From assembly GCA_035541455.1 (NCBI GenBank), contig DATKNH010000112.1:1-60009 (forward strand): a stretch of DNA of 60,009 bases. Reading direction: 5' to 3'. This DNA comes from Syntrophorhabdales bacterium (lineage in GTDB: Bacteria > Desulfobacterota > Syntrophorhabdia > Syntrophorhabdales > WCHB1-27). Below the pieces are notes generated by a model. That model was not told where the DNA came from, made no database searches, and saw only the letters and a program-made list of their open reading frames with translations. This document shows positions 42,455-49,733 of the stretch, piece by piece; position 1 is the stretch's first letter, and every line of letters begins with the position of its first letter. The translations under genes and the position numbers were made by a program.

Positions 42455-43012
42455 CTATGCTCCGAGGAGCGCAAGCGTCAGCCCAGCTACAATCGGTATT
42501 GTCAAATTATCATCCAGAAAGGCAGGTGTGAACAACTCGGTGAGCGTGGTGACGGTCGCTACAGCAATCGCCGCAAAAGCAGCGTGCGAAAAAAGGGCGA
42601 CAATGATCAGTGCCGAACAGAAAAATGCAGCTGTTCCCTCGATAGATTTCCCAGAGAAAGGATGGCGCCCCATATTCCGGCCAATAAAGGAAGACAAGGG
42701 ATCGGAAATGCAAAGGATAAGCAGCGAACAGATCGCAACCCATTTTACAAAAAGAAGAATGGAGATAAACGCAGCAATCAAGTAAAAGAGGCTGCCGGTG
42801 GGCTTTTTGAGCTCCTTCTCTTTGAGAAACTTTCCAATTCTTGCTATGTGAAGGCGGCCCGTGATCCTCAGGAATTCCAGGAAAGCTACCGCGCAAGAAG
42901 AAACCAGGGTGAGGGCCAGCGCAACATCCCTGCCGCATAAAGCATAGGTAATGGGAATCGCTACGCCCGAAAAATGGAAGAGATTTCTTAAGATCGCCTG
43001 GTTGGCGGTCAT
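42455..43012 (-). CDS. Dolichol kinase / CTP-dependent lipid kinase-like membrane protein
   Basis: 185 residues with six or so hydrophobic segments. The motifs EKELKKPTGSLFY, ISDPLSSFIGR and FSGKSIEGTAAFF correspond to the SEC59/DGK1/VTE5 family of CTP-dependent lipid kinases (dolichol, diacylglycerol, phytol). In bacteria the substrate is often unknown, with an undecaprenol or isoprenoid alcohol possible. It overlaps the upstream hypothetical gene (43009) by 4 nt, so the two are coupled. Confidence 0.8.
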   Translation of the reverse strand: MTANQAILRNLFHFSGVAIPITYALCGRDVALALTLVSSCAVAFLEFLRITGRLHIARIGKFLKEKELKKPTGSLFYLIAAFISILLFVKWVAICSLLILCISDPLSSFIGRNMGRHPFSGKSIEGTAAFFCSALIIVALFSHAAFAAIAVATVTTLTELFTPAFLDDNLTIPIVAGLTLALLGA

Positions 43013-43893
43013 GCTGACTGAAGGTCCAGAAAATACAAGAAGAAGACTTCTTTTATGCTATTCTGCACCGATTGTAGATCGGTCGCTTCTGTCACTTCCA
43101 GTGTAGTTGAGTGGGGGGAGCGCGGATTGTGGAGCGTTATGAGCAACAGGGTACCGCTCTCGACCACCATCTCTGCAAAAATCGTCTCCTTGTAAGTAAA
43201 ACGTATGCCAAAGTAGAGCGAGGTGACCATCACGTCTCTGCAGTGGTACAGGGTAAAATTCAGGATTTCCTCCGCCATGCGCCTGACAGGTTCCGACGTA
43301 AGTTTCTCCAGATGTTTCTTGACGGAGTGATTTTTCAGGAATGAGCCTATCTTTATTTCGAGAGCGTCCGTCTCCGGGGCTTTTCCCGATAGACGGGCAG
43401 CCGGGTCGCGCGCGTATTCTACGATTTGAGCATGCGTCAGCGATTCTTCCGCCCAAAGAGCGTCGAAGAAGATAAGTGACTGCTCCCATCCAAATTCCTT
43501 CATCGCCTCCATCATCATGTTTCTTCTCAGTAGCCGATCATAGAAGTTGGGTATGTGTACTCTCTCGAGTCTGCTATCAACGTAGGTCCCCCAGATTTGT
43601 GAGTAGAGCTCTCGAGTGCCTGTCTCATCTTCTTTCGGAGCCCTTCTGGAATCATAATCGAAAGAAGGATCCAACATGTCATGTATGTACAGGAGCAGGC
43701 GATATATGCGCCCATAAAGATACATGTTCTCGTTCCAGACGAAAATCTTCACATCCAGATATTCCTTCTTTCTCTTTACCAGCACCTTTTCGTCCCAAGG
43801 AGAATCCGTTGCCTCGGTGTAAACCTGGCGCACAGCGTCACGCATCTCGAGGGACGTCAAGACGTCTTCAACTACGACTGTTGCTTTGTCCAC
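43009..43893 (-). CDS. Hypothetical protein of unknown family
   Basis: 294 residues, no signal peptide or membrane helix. It is rich in charged and aromatic residues with predicted helical segments (YGRIYRLLLYIHDML, RNMMMEAMKEFGW) and a C-terminal alternating beta stretch (EMVVESGTLLLITLHN). It has no recognisable catalytic motif. It lies between a secreted TPR-like protein gene (1-bp gap) and the dolichol-kinase-like gene (4-nt overlap), so all three are probably one operon with HU. I cannot assign a function. Confidence 0.72.
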   Translation of the reverse strand: MDKATVVVEDVLTSLEMRDAVRQVYTEATDSPWDEKVLVKRKKEYLDVKIFVWNENMYLYGRIYRLLLYIHDMLDPSFDYDSRRAPKEDETGTRELYSQIWGTYVDSRLERVHIPNFYDRLLRRNMMMEAMKEFGWEQSLIFFDALWAEESLTHAQIVEYARDPAARLSGKAPETDALEIKIGSFLKNHSVKKHLEKLTSEPVRRMAEEILNFTLYHCRDVMVTSLYFGIRFTYKETIFAEMVVESGTLLLITLHNPRSPHSTTLEVTEATDLQSVQNSIKEVFFLYFLDLQSA

Positions 43894-44487
43894 TTAGAAT
43901 TCGCCCTCAAGCTGAAACAGGGCGAGGAGTAAATTTTTGGACTTGGTCCATGCGGATTTTGGATTGAGAGAGAACGGCGCAGACTGGCAGACTTCGAGGA
44001 GATATCTCCTCGCCTGTTCCGCGTCCCCGCGTTTTGCATACGCGGCACCAACGTAATAGGCGGATTCGACCTGCAGAGAAGAGTACTTCGAAGTCAGATC
44101 CCGCACACGCTTCTGCTTCATGTAGAGATCTTCCTTTTCCTCCTGGCTCAATGAGGGATTTTGATCAAGGAGTTTTTCATAATTAGGACGAACTATCTCC
44201 AGGAACGTGATCATGTCCTTGGAGTAGCGATAAATGGCCAGAAATGTCCTCAGGGCCTCATCTGTCTTTCCCTGCTTGAACAGTTCTTCCCCACTCTTGA
44301 ATACCGCCTGAATAGTCGTATCGTTTATCGCTGCCTCACGGGGCGGGCTGACTTTAGGGGCAGGGGTCTGCTTCGGCGGCTTTCTGGCCTGACCGTGGCT
44401 GACCCCCGAGCTCACTACCAGCAACGAGATAACACTTGAGGCGAGCAGTATGAGAAGAGGGACTCGCTGTATCTTCCTCTTCGGCAC
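43894..44487 (-). CDS. Exported TPR-like protein
   Basis: 197 residues with an N-terminal signal helix (LLILLASSVISLLVVSS), a Pro/Lys linker, then helical repeats reminiscent of TPRs (VFKSGEELFKQGKTDEALRTFLAIYRY and VESAYYVGAAYAKRGDAEQARRYLLE). It likely binds partner proteins or the envelope. It follows HU with essentially no gap and precedes the 294-residue hypothetical gene. Confidence 0.72.
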   Translation of the reverse strand: MPKRKIQRVPLLILLASSVISLLVVSSGVSHGQARKPPKQTPAPKVSPPREAAINDTTIQAVFKSGEELFKQGKTDEALRTFLAIYRYSKDMITFLEIVRPNYEKLLDQNPSLSQEEKEDLYMKQKRVRDLTSKYSSLQVESAYYVGAAYAKRGDAEQARRYLLEVCQSAPFSLNPKSAWTKSKNLLLALFQLEGEF

Positions 44488-44489
44488 GC

Positions 44490-44762
44490 TTATTGTACCG
44501 CCTCCTTGAGTTTATTGCCGGGTTTGAATTTCGGGACTGTGCACGCGCTGATGTTGATCTCTTTTCCTGTCTTTGGGTTCCTTCCTGTTCGCGCCGCCCT
44601 CTTGGAACACTGGAAGGTGCCAAATCCGGTCAGCGCAATCTTGTCACCATCCTTAAGGGCTTGAGCGATGGCGTCGGTTATAGCATTGAGTACCTTCTCA
44701 ACCACCGCCTTCTTGATTTCTGTTTCACCTGCTACCTTCGTAATCAGATCAATCTTGGTCAT
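44490..44762 (-). CDS. hup: HU-family DNA-binding protein
   Basis: 90 residues from the ATG at 44762, with GGAGG 8 nt upstream; the frame also extends to a GTG with no better site. Histone-like beta-arm protein with TKIDLITKVA opening, LTGFGTFQC, RTGRNPKTGKEI and FKPGNKLKEAV. It compacts and bends DNA. Unusual residues are the cysteines near the arm base. It may head the operon with the TPR-like, hypothetical and dolichol-kinase-like genes, in the 5' position, and tRNA-Met lies just upstream. Confidence 0.95.
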   Translation of the reverse strand: MTKIDLITKVAGETEIKKAVVEKVLNAITDAIAQALKDGDKIALTGFGTFQCSKRAARTGRNPKTGKEINISACTVPKFKPGNKLKEAVQ

Positions 44763-44812
44763 AGGAACCACCTCCAGTCAGGAGCTTCTATACTTTAATA
44801 CACTCTGCACAA

Positions 44813-44886
44813 TGGCGGTGCAGGGAGTCGAACCCCGGACACTGCGGATATGAGCCGCATGCTCTAACCAACTGAGCTACACCGCC
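44813..44886 (-). tRNA. tRNA-Met (anticodon CAT)
   Basis: 74 nt read on the - strand: GGCGGTG acceptor arm, TAGCTCAGTTGGTTAGAGC D-arm, CTCATAT anticodon loop (CAT) on a GCGG/CCGC-type stem, a GTTCGACTC T-loop and a matching CACCGCC 3' strand with discriminator A. The sequence resembles elongator Met tRNAs. CAT anticodons can also belong to tRNA-Ile2, so the assignment is likely but not absolute. The CCA end is not encoded. Confidence 0.93.
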
Positions 44887-45022
44887 TGTATGGTTTTGTA
44901 TAAGATATTAAGCCATTGTTGTCAATAGGAAAGTGGCAGTACGCGATCTTTTTCCCTTTTGTAACGCCGGAATTCTGTAGTATAAATGCTATCAGGGATA
45001 ACAGAAGCCCTAGGAGAAACCA

Positions 45023-45994
45023 ATGAGGACACTGGTGACGGGCGGGTGCGGCTTTATAGGGTCTCACGTGGCAGACGCTTTCGTGGGTGCAGGGCATGAG
45101 GTGGTCATTGTAGACAATCTGTCGTCGGGAATCCTCGCCAACAAGAATCCACAGGCACGTTTTTATCGGGTGGATATCTGCATGCCGGAACTTGAGGATG
45201 TAATCCACGATGAAAGCCCGGAGATCGTCATTCATCATGCAGCTCAGATATCTGTTCCTTTATCGGTAAAGGATCCCCTTGCCGATGCTGAGGTAAATAT
45301 CAAGGGAACCTTGAGACTCCTGGAGCTTTCCAAGAAGCACAGCGTCAAGAGATTCATTTTTGCCTCTACAGGTGGGGCAATATACGGAGAGGCAACGGTA
45401 GTGCCGACGCCTGAGGAGTACGTGCCGCAGCCATCTTCGCCGTACGCCATCTCGAAATTAAGTTGTGAACACTATATTCGCTTTTACCAGAAGCAGCATA
45501 ACCTGTTTCCAGTCATCCTCAGGTACAGCAATGTCTACGGACCGCGCCAAATACCGCATGGTGAGGCGGGCGTAGTGGCTATCTTCACGGAAGCTCTCCT
45601 GGAGAAGAGGCTGCCGATCCTGAACCATTTTCCCGATGAACCCGAGGGCATGGTGCGGGATTACTGCTTTGTAAAGGACATAGCGTCGGCAAACCTTTTA
45701 GCGGCAAGCACCAGCAAACCGGGGACGTACAATATCGGAACCGCAAGGGGCACAACCACCAGACAACTTTACGAAGGGATTCTCAAGGCCTTGCGCGTAA
45801 AAGACATTGATTTATCTGAGGTGTACGACCATCCAAAAACCGCGGACGCACGAGAAGGAGACATCAAGGTAAGTACCCTCAACATTGCCAGTGCACAACA
45901 GAAATTGGGCTTCATTCCAGCCTTCCAGCTTCACGAGGGTCTTGCACAGACGGTGGAATGGTATCTTGCCAGGCAAAAGGCCATAGGCGATTAG
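45023..45994 (+). CDS. NAD-dependent epimerase/dehydratase (UDP-glucose 4-epimerase-like)
   Basis: 323 residues; AGGAGA precedes the ATG by 6 nt. Extended SDR fold with the glycine-rich GGCGFIGSHV, DNLSSG, HAAQISVPLS, catalytic FASTGGAIYG and YAISK (Tyr-x-x-x-Lys). It acts on a nucleotide sugar, in cell-surface polysaccharide pathways. GalE versus a 4,6-dehydratase or UDP-xylose-type enzyme cannot be decided from sequence alone. It stands alone on the + strand. Confidence 0.9.
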   Translation: MRTLVTGGCGFIGSHVADAFVGAGHEVVIVDNLSSGILANKNPQARFYRVDICMPELEDVIHDESPEIVIHHAAQISVPLSVKDPLADAEVNIKGTLRLLELSKKHSVKRFIFASTGGAIYGEATVVPTPEEYVPQPSSPYAISKLSCEHYIRFYQKQHNLFPVILRYSNVYGPRQIPHGEAGVVAIFTEALLEKRLPILNHFPDEPEGMVRDYCFVKDIASANLLAASTSKPGTYNIGTARGTTTRQLYEGILKALRVKDIDLSEVYDHPKTADAREGDIKVSTLNIASAQQKLGFIPAFQLHEGLAQTVEWYLARQKAIGD

Positions 45995-46064
45995 CAATCA
46001 GCCAAGACATGACATGTTTTTTTGCCAGGGACTGATGGGCTGATGACTGCCAGAACCTAACTGC

Positions 46065-46799
46065 ATGAAACTAAAGATCCTGGGAACAGGGACAGCAACG
46101 CCCTCATTGCAGCGCGTCTCCTCCTCCTATCTTCTCTCCACTACAGGACGTGTAGTACTTGTCGACGTGGGTCCTTCTGTGGTGCGACGGCTGCTGGAGT
46201 ACGGGTACACCACCAACGATGTTGACATAATCGCGCTGACTCATTTCCATCCCGATCATTCAGTTGACCTTGCCACTTTCTTGTTTGCCTCCAATTACGG
46301 GGACACGACAAGAAAGAAGCCGCTCGTGATTTTGGGCGGAGAGGGGTTGGAGGACTTTTATCAGAGGTTCGTTCACGTATACCGGTGGCTTTCACCGGTT
46401 GGATACGATCTCGAACTCAAGTCCTTGCCGACCGGCACCTGGCGTCTCGGAGAAATTTCAGTTTCGACGGCGAGCAGCAACCATAACCCGGAGAGCATAG
46501 CCTTGCGGATCAAAGAGAGGAGAAAGGGCGGGAAAAGCATTGTCTTCACGGGCGACACCGGATACTCGAAAAAAATTGTTATTCTCGCATCGCGTGCGGA
46601 CCTCCTCGTCAGCGAATGTTCTTTCCCCAATAAGAATGTCCGTGGTCATCTGAATCTGAATATACTGGGGAGGATTGTGCAAGAGGCAAAACCAAAGCGG
46701 GTTATCCTGTCCCATCTGTACCCCGAGTGGGAGGACTTCAAAGGCATATTGCCGGCGCCCCTGCTCCTGGGTTTTGACGGACTGGAACTGGAAATTTAG
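46065..46799 (+). CDS. Metallo-beta-lactamase-fold nuclease (ribonuclease Z-like)
   Basis: 244 residues; no clear ribosome-binding site before the ATG. The signature LGTGTATPS and THFHPDHSVDL mark RNase Z/ElaC-type beta-CASP-like members, with FTGDTGYS and VSECSFPNKN later, and ILSHLYP near the end. The short length and lack of a flexible arm point to a phosphodiesterase/RNase BN-type or related nuclease. Substrate unknown; tRNA 3' processing is one option. Confidence 0.85.
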   Translation: MKLKILGTGTATPSLQRVSSSYLLSTTGRVVLVDVGPSVVRRLLEYGYTTNDVDIIALTHFHPDHSVDLATFLFASNYGDTTRKKPLVILGGEGLEDFYQRFVHVYRWLSPVGYDLELKSLPTGTWRLGEISVSTASSNHNPESIALRIKERRKGGKSIVFTGDTGYSKKIVILASRADLLVSECSFPNKNVRGHLNLNILGRIVQEAKPKRVILSHLYPEWEDFKGILPAPLLLGFDGLELEI

Positions 46800-46858
46800 G
46801 TGGCGGCACACTCCCTGCTTCAATCGTTAAAAAAATTTCAAGACGGTAAAGATTTTTG

Positions 46859-46887
46859 TTGACAAACGGCGGGGGGAGGTATATTGT
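46859..46887 (+). promoter_or_regulatory. Sigma70 promoter of a candidate small RNA
   Basis: TTGACA at 46859-46864, 17-bp spacer, TATTGT at 46882-46887. Transcription would start near 46894. The run ends at a strong terminator at 47015, so the unit is short and independent of the tolQ gene beyond it. Confidence 0.6.
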
Positions 46888-46893
46888 ATACAA

Positions 46894-47042
46894 TAGTTGA
46901 TGCGATGAAATTCACAATCTGTTGCTTTTTTGACGAATAAGCGCCGCCAAGTAAGGGCAACGAAAAAACGACAGATACTATAACACTGTAACTTCTCATA
47001 ATTACTCCCCTTTTCCCCCTGGGCCCCACCCAGGGGGTTTTT
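46894..47042 (+). ncRNA. Candidate independent small RNA of about 150 nt
   Basis: Flanked by its own promoter and a strong intrinsic terminator with no fitting protein gene. A long hairpin forms between 46917-46932 and 46961-46976 (15 of 16 positions pair, including two G-U), with a 28-nt loop, then a single-stranded-looking C-rich stretch and the terminator. An 11-codon frame (MKFTICCFFDE) inside it lacks a ribosome-binding site. I do not recognise it as 6S, tmRNA, SRP or a known riboswitch. Confidence 0.55.
47015..47042 (+). terminator. Strong intrinsic terminator
   Basis: A perfect 9-bp stem CCCCCTGGG / CCCAGGGGG with a 5-nt loop CCCCA is followed directly by TTTTT. It ends the candidate small RNA and insulates the tolQ operon. 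Confidence 0.9.
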
Positions 47043-47071
47043 ACTTTACAACGCAGGCCTTTTGATTGTAT

Positions 47072-47077
47072 TATAAT
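47072..47077 (+). promoter_or_regulatory. -10 element placing tolQ transcription start at or near its ATG
   Basis: TATAAT ends 7 nt before the tolQ ATG at 47085 and there is no ribosome-binding site between them. The -35 is poor (TTTACA 21 nt upstream). A leaderless mRNA is a possible reading. Confidence 0.4.
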
Positions 47078-47084
47078 TTTACGT

Positions 47085-47759
47085 ATGGGGCTATCCGATT
47101 TTAATGCCTACACCGGTGGGTTGCTCGCTCTTCTCTACTCGGCGGGTGCCGTTGCGAAGACCGTTGTTTTCATCCTCTTCTGCTTTTCCCTCGTCTCTTG
47201 GGCTGTCATTTTCTTGAAATGGAAACAATTCTCGAGGATTGACCGGGATGGAGATCGGTTCCTCAAAATAATAAAAGAGAGTGATTCCTTTAAGCGTCTG
47301 GCAAATGCCTACCGGGAGAACCCTGAAAGTCCCTTCTACCGCCTGCTGATTGCTACGTACAAAGAAACGGCCGTGCGGCAAAAGGAAAGTCTGGAGATGC
47401 GACCGGAAATCGTGCCTGCTGTCGAGAATGTGCTCAGAATTACCACGACCGAAGAAATGGAGAGGCTGGAGTCTCGCCTGTCGTTCCTGGCCACCACGGC
47501 GAACGCTGCCCCGTTCATAGGGCTATTCGGCACGGTGTGGGGCATCATGGACTCGTTCAGAGAGATAGGACTCAGGGGCTCCACCAGTCTGGTGGTGGTT
47601 GCACCCGGAATCAGTGAAGCGTTGATTACTACAGCCCTCGGGCTTGCCACTGCCATACCCGCAGTTCTTGGATATAACTACCTGCTCGCGAGATTGAAAG
47701 GCATCTCCTCGAAGTTGGAAAATGCCTCCGGGCATATTTTGAACCTCATTACCCGATGA
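47085..47759 (+). CDS. TolQ/ExbB proton-channel protein
   Basis: 224 residues with three membrane helices. Marks: VAKTVVFILFCFSLVSWAVIFLKWKQF, a cytoplasmic region with LSFLATTANAAPFIGLFGTVWGIMDSFREIG and VVAPGISEALITTALGLATAIPAVLGYN. It forms the motor with ExbD/TolR and passes proton-motive force to a TonB/TolA partner. It has no clear ribosome-binding site and sits just after a -10 sequence. ExbD/TolR overlaps its stop by 4 nt. Confidence 0.92.
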   Translation: MGLSDFNAYTGGLLALLYSAGAVAKTVVFILFCFSLVSWAVIFLKWKQFSRIDRDGDRFLKIIKESDSFKRLANAYRENPESPFYRLLIATYKETAVRQKESLEMRPEIVPAVENVLRITTTEEMERLESRLSFLATTANAAPFIGLFGTVWGIMDSFREIGLRGSTSLVVVAPGISEALITTALGLATAIPAVLGYNYLLARLKGISSKLENASGHILNLITR

Positions 47760-48166
47760 CACCCGCCGGACGACAAAGAGGACCGCTTTCAGAGATTAAC
47801 GTGGTCCCCCTTGTTGACATCATGCTCGTGCTTCTGATCATTTTCATGATAGCCGCGCCTATGATGCAGCACGGGATGTCGATCGATCTGCCTAAAGTCA
47901 CCACTAAACCGCTCCCGTCAAAAGAGGATGTTCAGGTGCTCACCATCACCAAGGACAAAACGGTGATCCTGAATGAAAAAAGACTGGAGGCAAGTGATCT
48001 AAAGGCCGCCATCCAGCTGCTCTTCACCAATAAGCCCGACAAAGAAATATTCCTCCGCGCGGACAGTAGGGTTCCTTACGGATTTGTGGTCAGCTGCATG
48101 GCGCTCATCCGCGAGGCAGGCGTGGATAAAATAAATATCGTGACAAAAAATATAGACGAGAAATGA
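47756..48166 (+). CDS. ExbD/TolR biopolymer transport protein
   Basis: 136 residues, starting with an ATG that overlaps the TolQ stop. Single N-terminal membrane helix with INVVPLVDIMLVLLIIFMIAAP (the Asp that carries protons), then a periplasmic domain with KEIFLRADSRVPYGFVVSCMALIREAGVDKINIVT. It couples the motor to the TonB/TolA protein that follows with another 4-nt overlap. Confidence 0.93.
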   Translation: MTPAGRQRGPLSEINVVPLVDIMLVLLIIFMIAAPMMQHGMSIDLPKVTTKPLPSKEDVQVLTITKDKTVILNEKRLEASDLKAAIQLLFTNKPDKEIFLRADSRVPYGFVVSCMALIREAGVDKINIVTKNIDEK

Positions 48167-48924
48167 GGGAAGAGAACTGGCACAAAATGCTCATGATCTC
48201 AGCCGCTCTGCATCTCGTAGTTCTTGCGGCACTGAGTTTCCCTGTCAAAAAAGCCTTCAGGAAGTTCGACGCCTCTAAATCGTACTATTCCGTGAATCTG
48301 GTGGGTGATATTGGACCTGGCCTGGGCAGCGCAGGGGAGGAAAAGGGCAAGGCCATCCCGTCACAAAAGCCTGAGATAGCCAAGCCTCAACAGACAGCCC
48401 AAAAGAAGACGCGCCCCACGCCCACAAGAGAAAAGGACGTCCGAAGCCTTGCACCAAAAAAATCTGAGAAGGAAAAACCGCAAAACACGGCGAAGGACGA
48501 TTTAAAAAATGTTGAAGATAGAATCCGTGAGATGAAGCGGCGTACCGGGAATACAAGCGTAGCGAGCGCCAAAGGCACGCCCGGCACCTCGGAGTTCTCC
48601 GGCAGTGGCGGAGCCGGAGGACGCCTCATAGATCCTGCACTGGCGCGTTATCTTGTAGGCGTGAGGGAAAAGATAGAGACTTCCTGGCATATCCCTTTCA
48701 TATCATCCCAGCAGAAGAACCTTGAGGTAAATGCCACCATCAAAATCAGACGAGATGGACGGATTGTCGACATCACTATTGACAAACGTTCGGGAAACAG
48801 GGTTTATGACGAATCAGTGGTACGTGTCTTACGCATGGTTGACCCTCTGCCTCCCCTGCCTTCCTCTGTGACAGACGACCCTTTGGAAGTGGAACTGACC
48901 CTTCGACCAGAGGGCGTATCCTAG
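48163..48924 (+). CDS. TonB/TolA-like energy-transducing protein
   Basis: 253 residues: an N-terminal membrane helix (MLMISAALHLVVLAALSFPV), a Lys/Pro/Glu-rich periplasmic spacer with a coiled-coil segment, and a TonB C-terminal-like domain (ATIKIRRDGRIVDITIDKRSGNRVYDESVVRVLRMVDPLPPLP). It transduces energy to outer-membrane proteins. TolB and Pal genes do not follow, so Ton- versus Tol-type function is unresolved. It overlaps ExbD by 4 nt. Confidence 0.88.
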   Translation: MREENWHKMLMISAALHLVVLAALSFPVKKAFRKFDASKSYYSVNLVGDIGPGLGSAGEEKGKAIPSQKPEIAKPQQTAQKKTRPTPTREKDVRSLAPKKSEKEKPQNTAKDDLKNVEDRIREMKRRTGNTSVASAKGTPGTSEFSGSGGAGGRLIDPALARYLVGVREKIETSWHIPFISSQQKNLEVNATIKIRRDGRIVDITIDKRSGNRVYDESVVRVLRMVDPLPPLPSSVTDDPLEVELTLRPEGVS

Positions 48925-48983
48925 AATTTCCGTTTATTTCGCAGTATCTCTGTCAGACACGCGCGTGAGTAAGCGTTTCTGCG

Positions 48984-49733
48984 CTATTTGTTCTCTCGTT
49001 TCTTTCCTAACAAGGGCAGAAAACAGCCCAGAAAATGGATCAACTGGTTCCTGAATATGTAAAGTACAGACACGAGCATTGCACTGCCGACAAGATACAT
49101 GGAGAACTCCTGGTAGTGACCCCTCCTAACGGCGCTTCCTTGAAGCACCAGCATCAGTGTCCCCGGGAGCCTCCCGAGTACGTTAAGCAGAATTAAGTCG
49201 ATGTAGCGCATCCTGGTCAGGCCTAAAATGTAGCAAAGAGAATCTTTCGGAAAGCCGGGCAGGATAAAGAGCAGCCAGGCTATGTAGAGTCCCTTGTGGG
49301 CGACGAAGTTATCGAACCTGTCGATGTACTCCTTCTTCACGATTTTGTGAACGAACCCGGCGCCAAGGAGGCGGCCTATCGTAAATGCAATCAACGAACC
49401 GATGGTCAATCCTATTGTGGAGAGCAGCGTTCCTTCCCAAACGCCAAAGAGCAACCCTCCGACAAAACCGGTCACCTCTCCCGGTATGGGTGCAATGACG
49501 ACCTGCATGCATTGGATGAAGATATAGACGATCCATGCGTAAGGTCCGTAAGATGCGACAAAAGTTTTCAGCCTTCTCAGGTTAAAGAAATACCTGTAGA
49601 AGAGAAGCGTATCTCTCCATGCACCAGAATAGTACGTGTAGAAGAGCAAAGCGACAAGCAAGAGAATAAGAACGCCGAGGAGCACGCGCAGCGCTGCAGA
49701 AAGATAGGGGGATTTCACGATCTTCCGTCTCAC
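48984..49733 (-). CDS. TVP38/TMEM64-family membrane protein
   Basis: 249 residues, GTG start overlapping the stop of the ATPase gene. About six hydrophobic segments, with the family region IQCMQVVIAPIPGEVTGFVGGLLFG, GSLIAFTIGRLLG and FILPGFPKDSLCYILGLT. Members of the DedA/VTT superfamily are thought to be lipid scramblases or envelope transport factors. It ends an operon with uppS and the cNMP-PilB fusion; the reason for that linkage is not evident. Confidence 0.87.
   Translation of the reverse strand: MRRKIVKSPYLSAALRVLLGVLILLLVALLFYTYYSGAWRDTLLFYRYFFNLRRLKTFVASYGPYAWIVYIFIQCMQVVIAPIPGEVTGFVGGLLFGVWEGTLLSTIGLTIGSLIAFTIGRLLGAGFVHKIVKKEYIDRFDNFVAHKGLYIAWLLFILPGFPKDSLCYILGLTRMRYIDLILLNVLGRLPGTLMLVLQGSAVRRGHYQEFSMYLVGSAMLVSVLYIFRNQLIHFLGCFLPLLGKKRENK

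Noticed and set aside
46838-47029. 63-codon - strand frame antisense to the candidate small RNA
   Set aside because: No ribosome-binding site; overlaps a clear promoter and terminator on the + strand.
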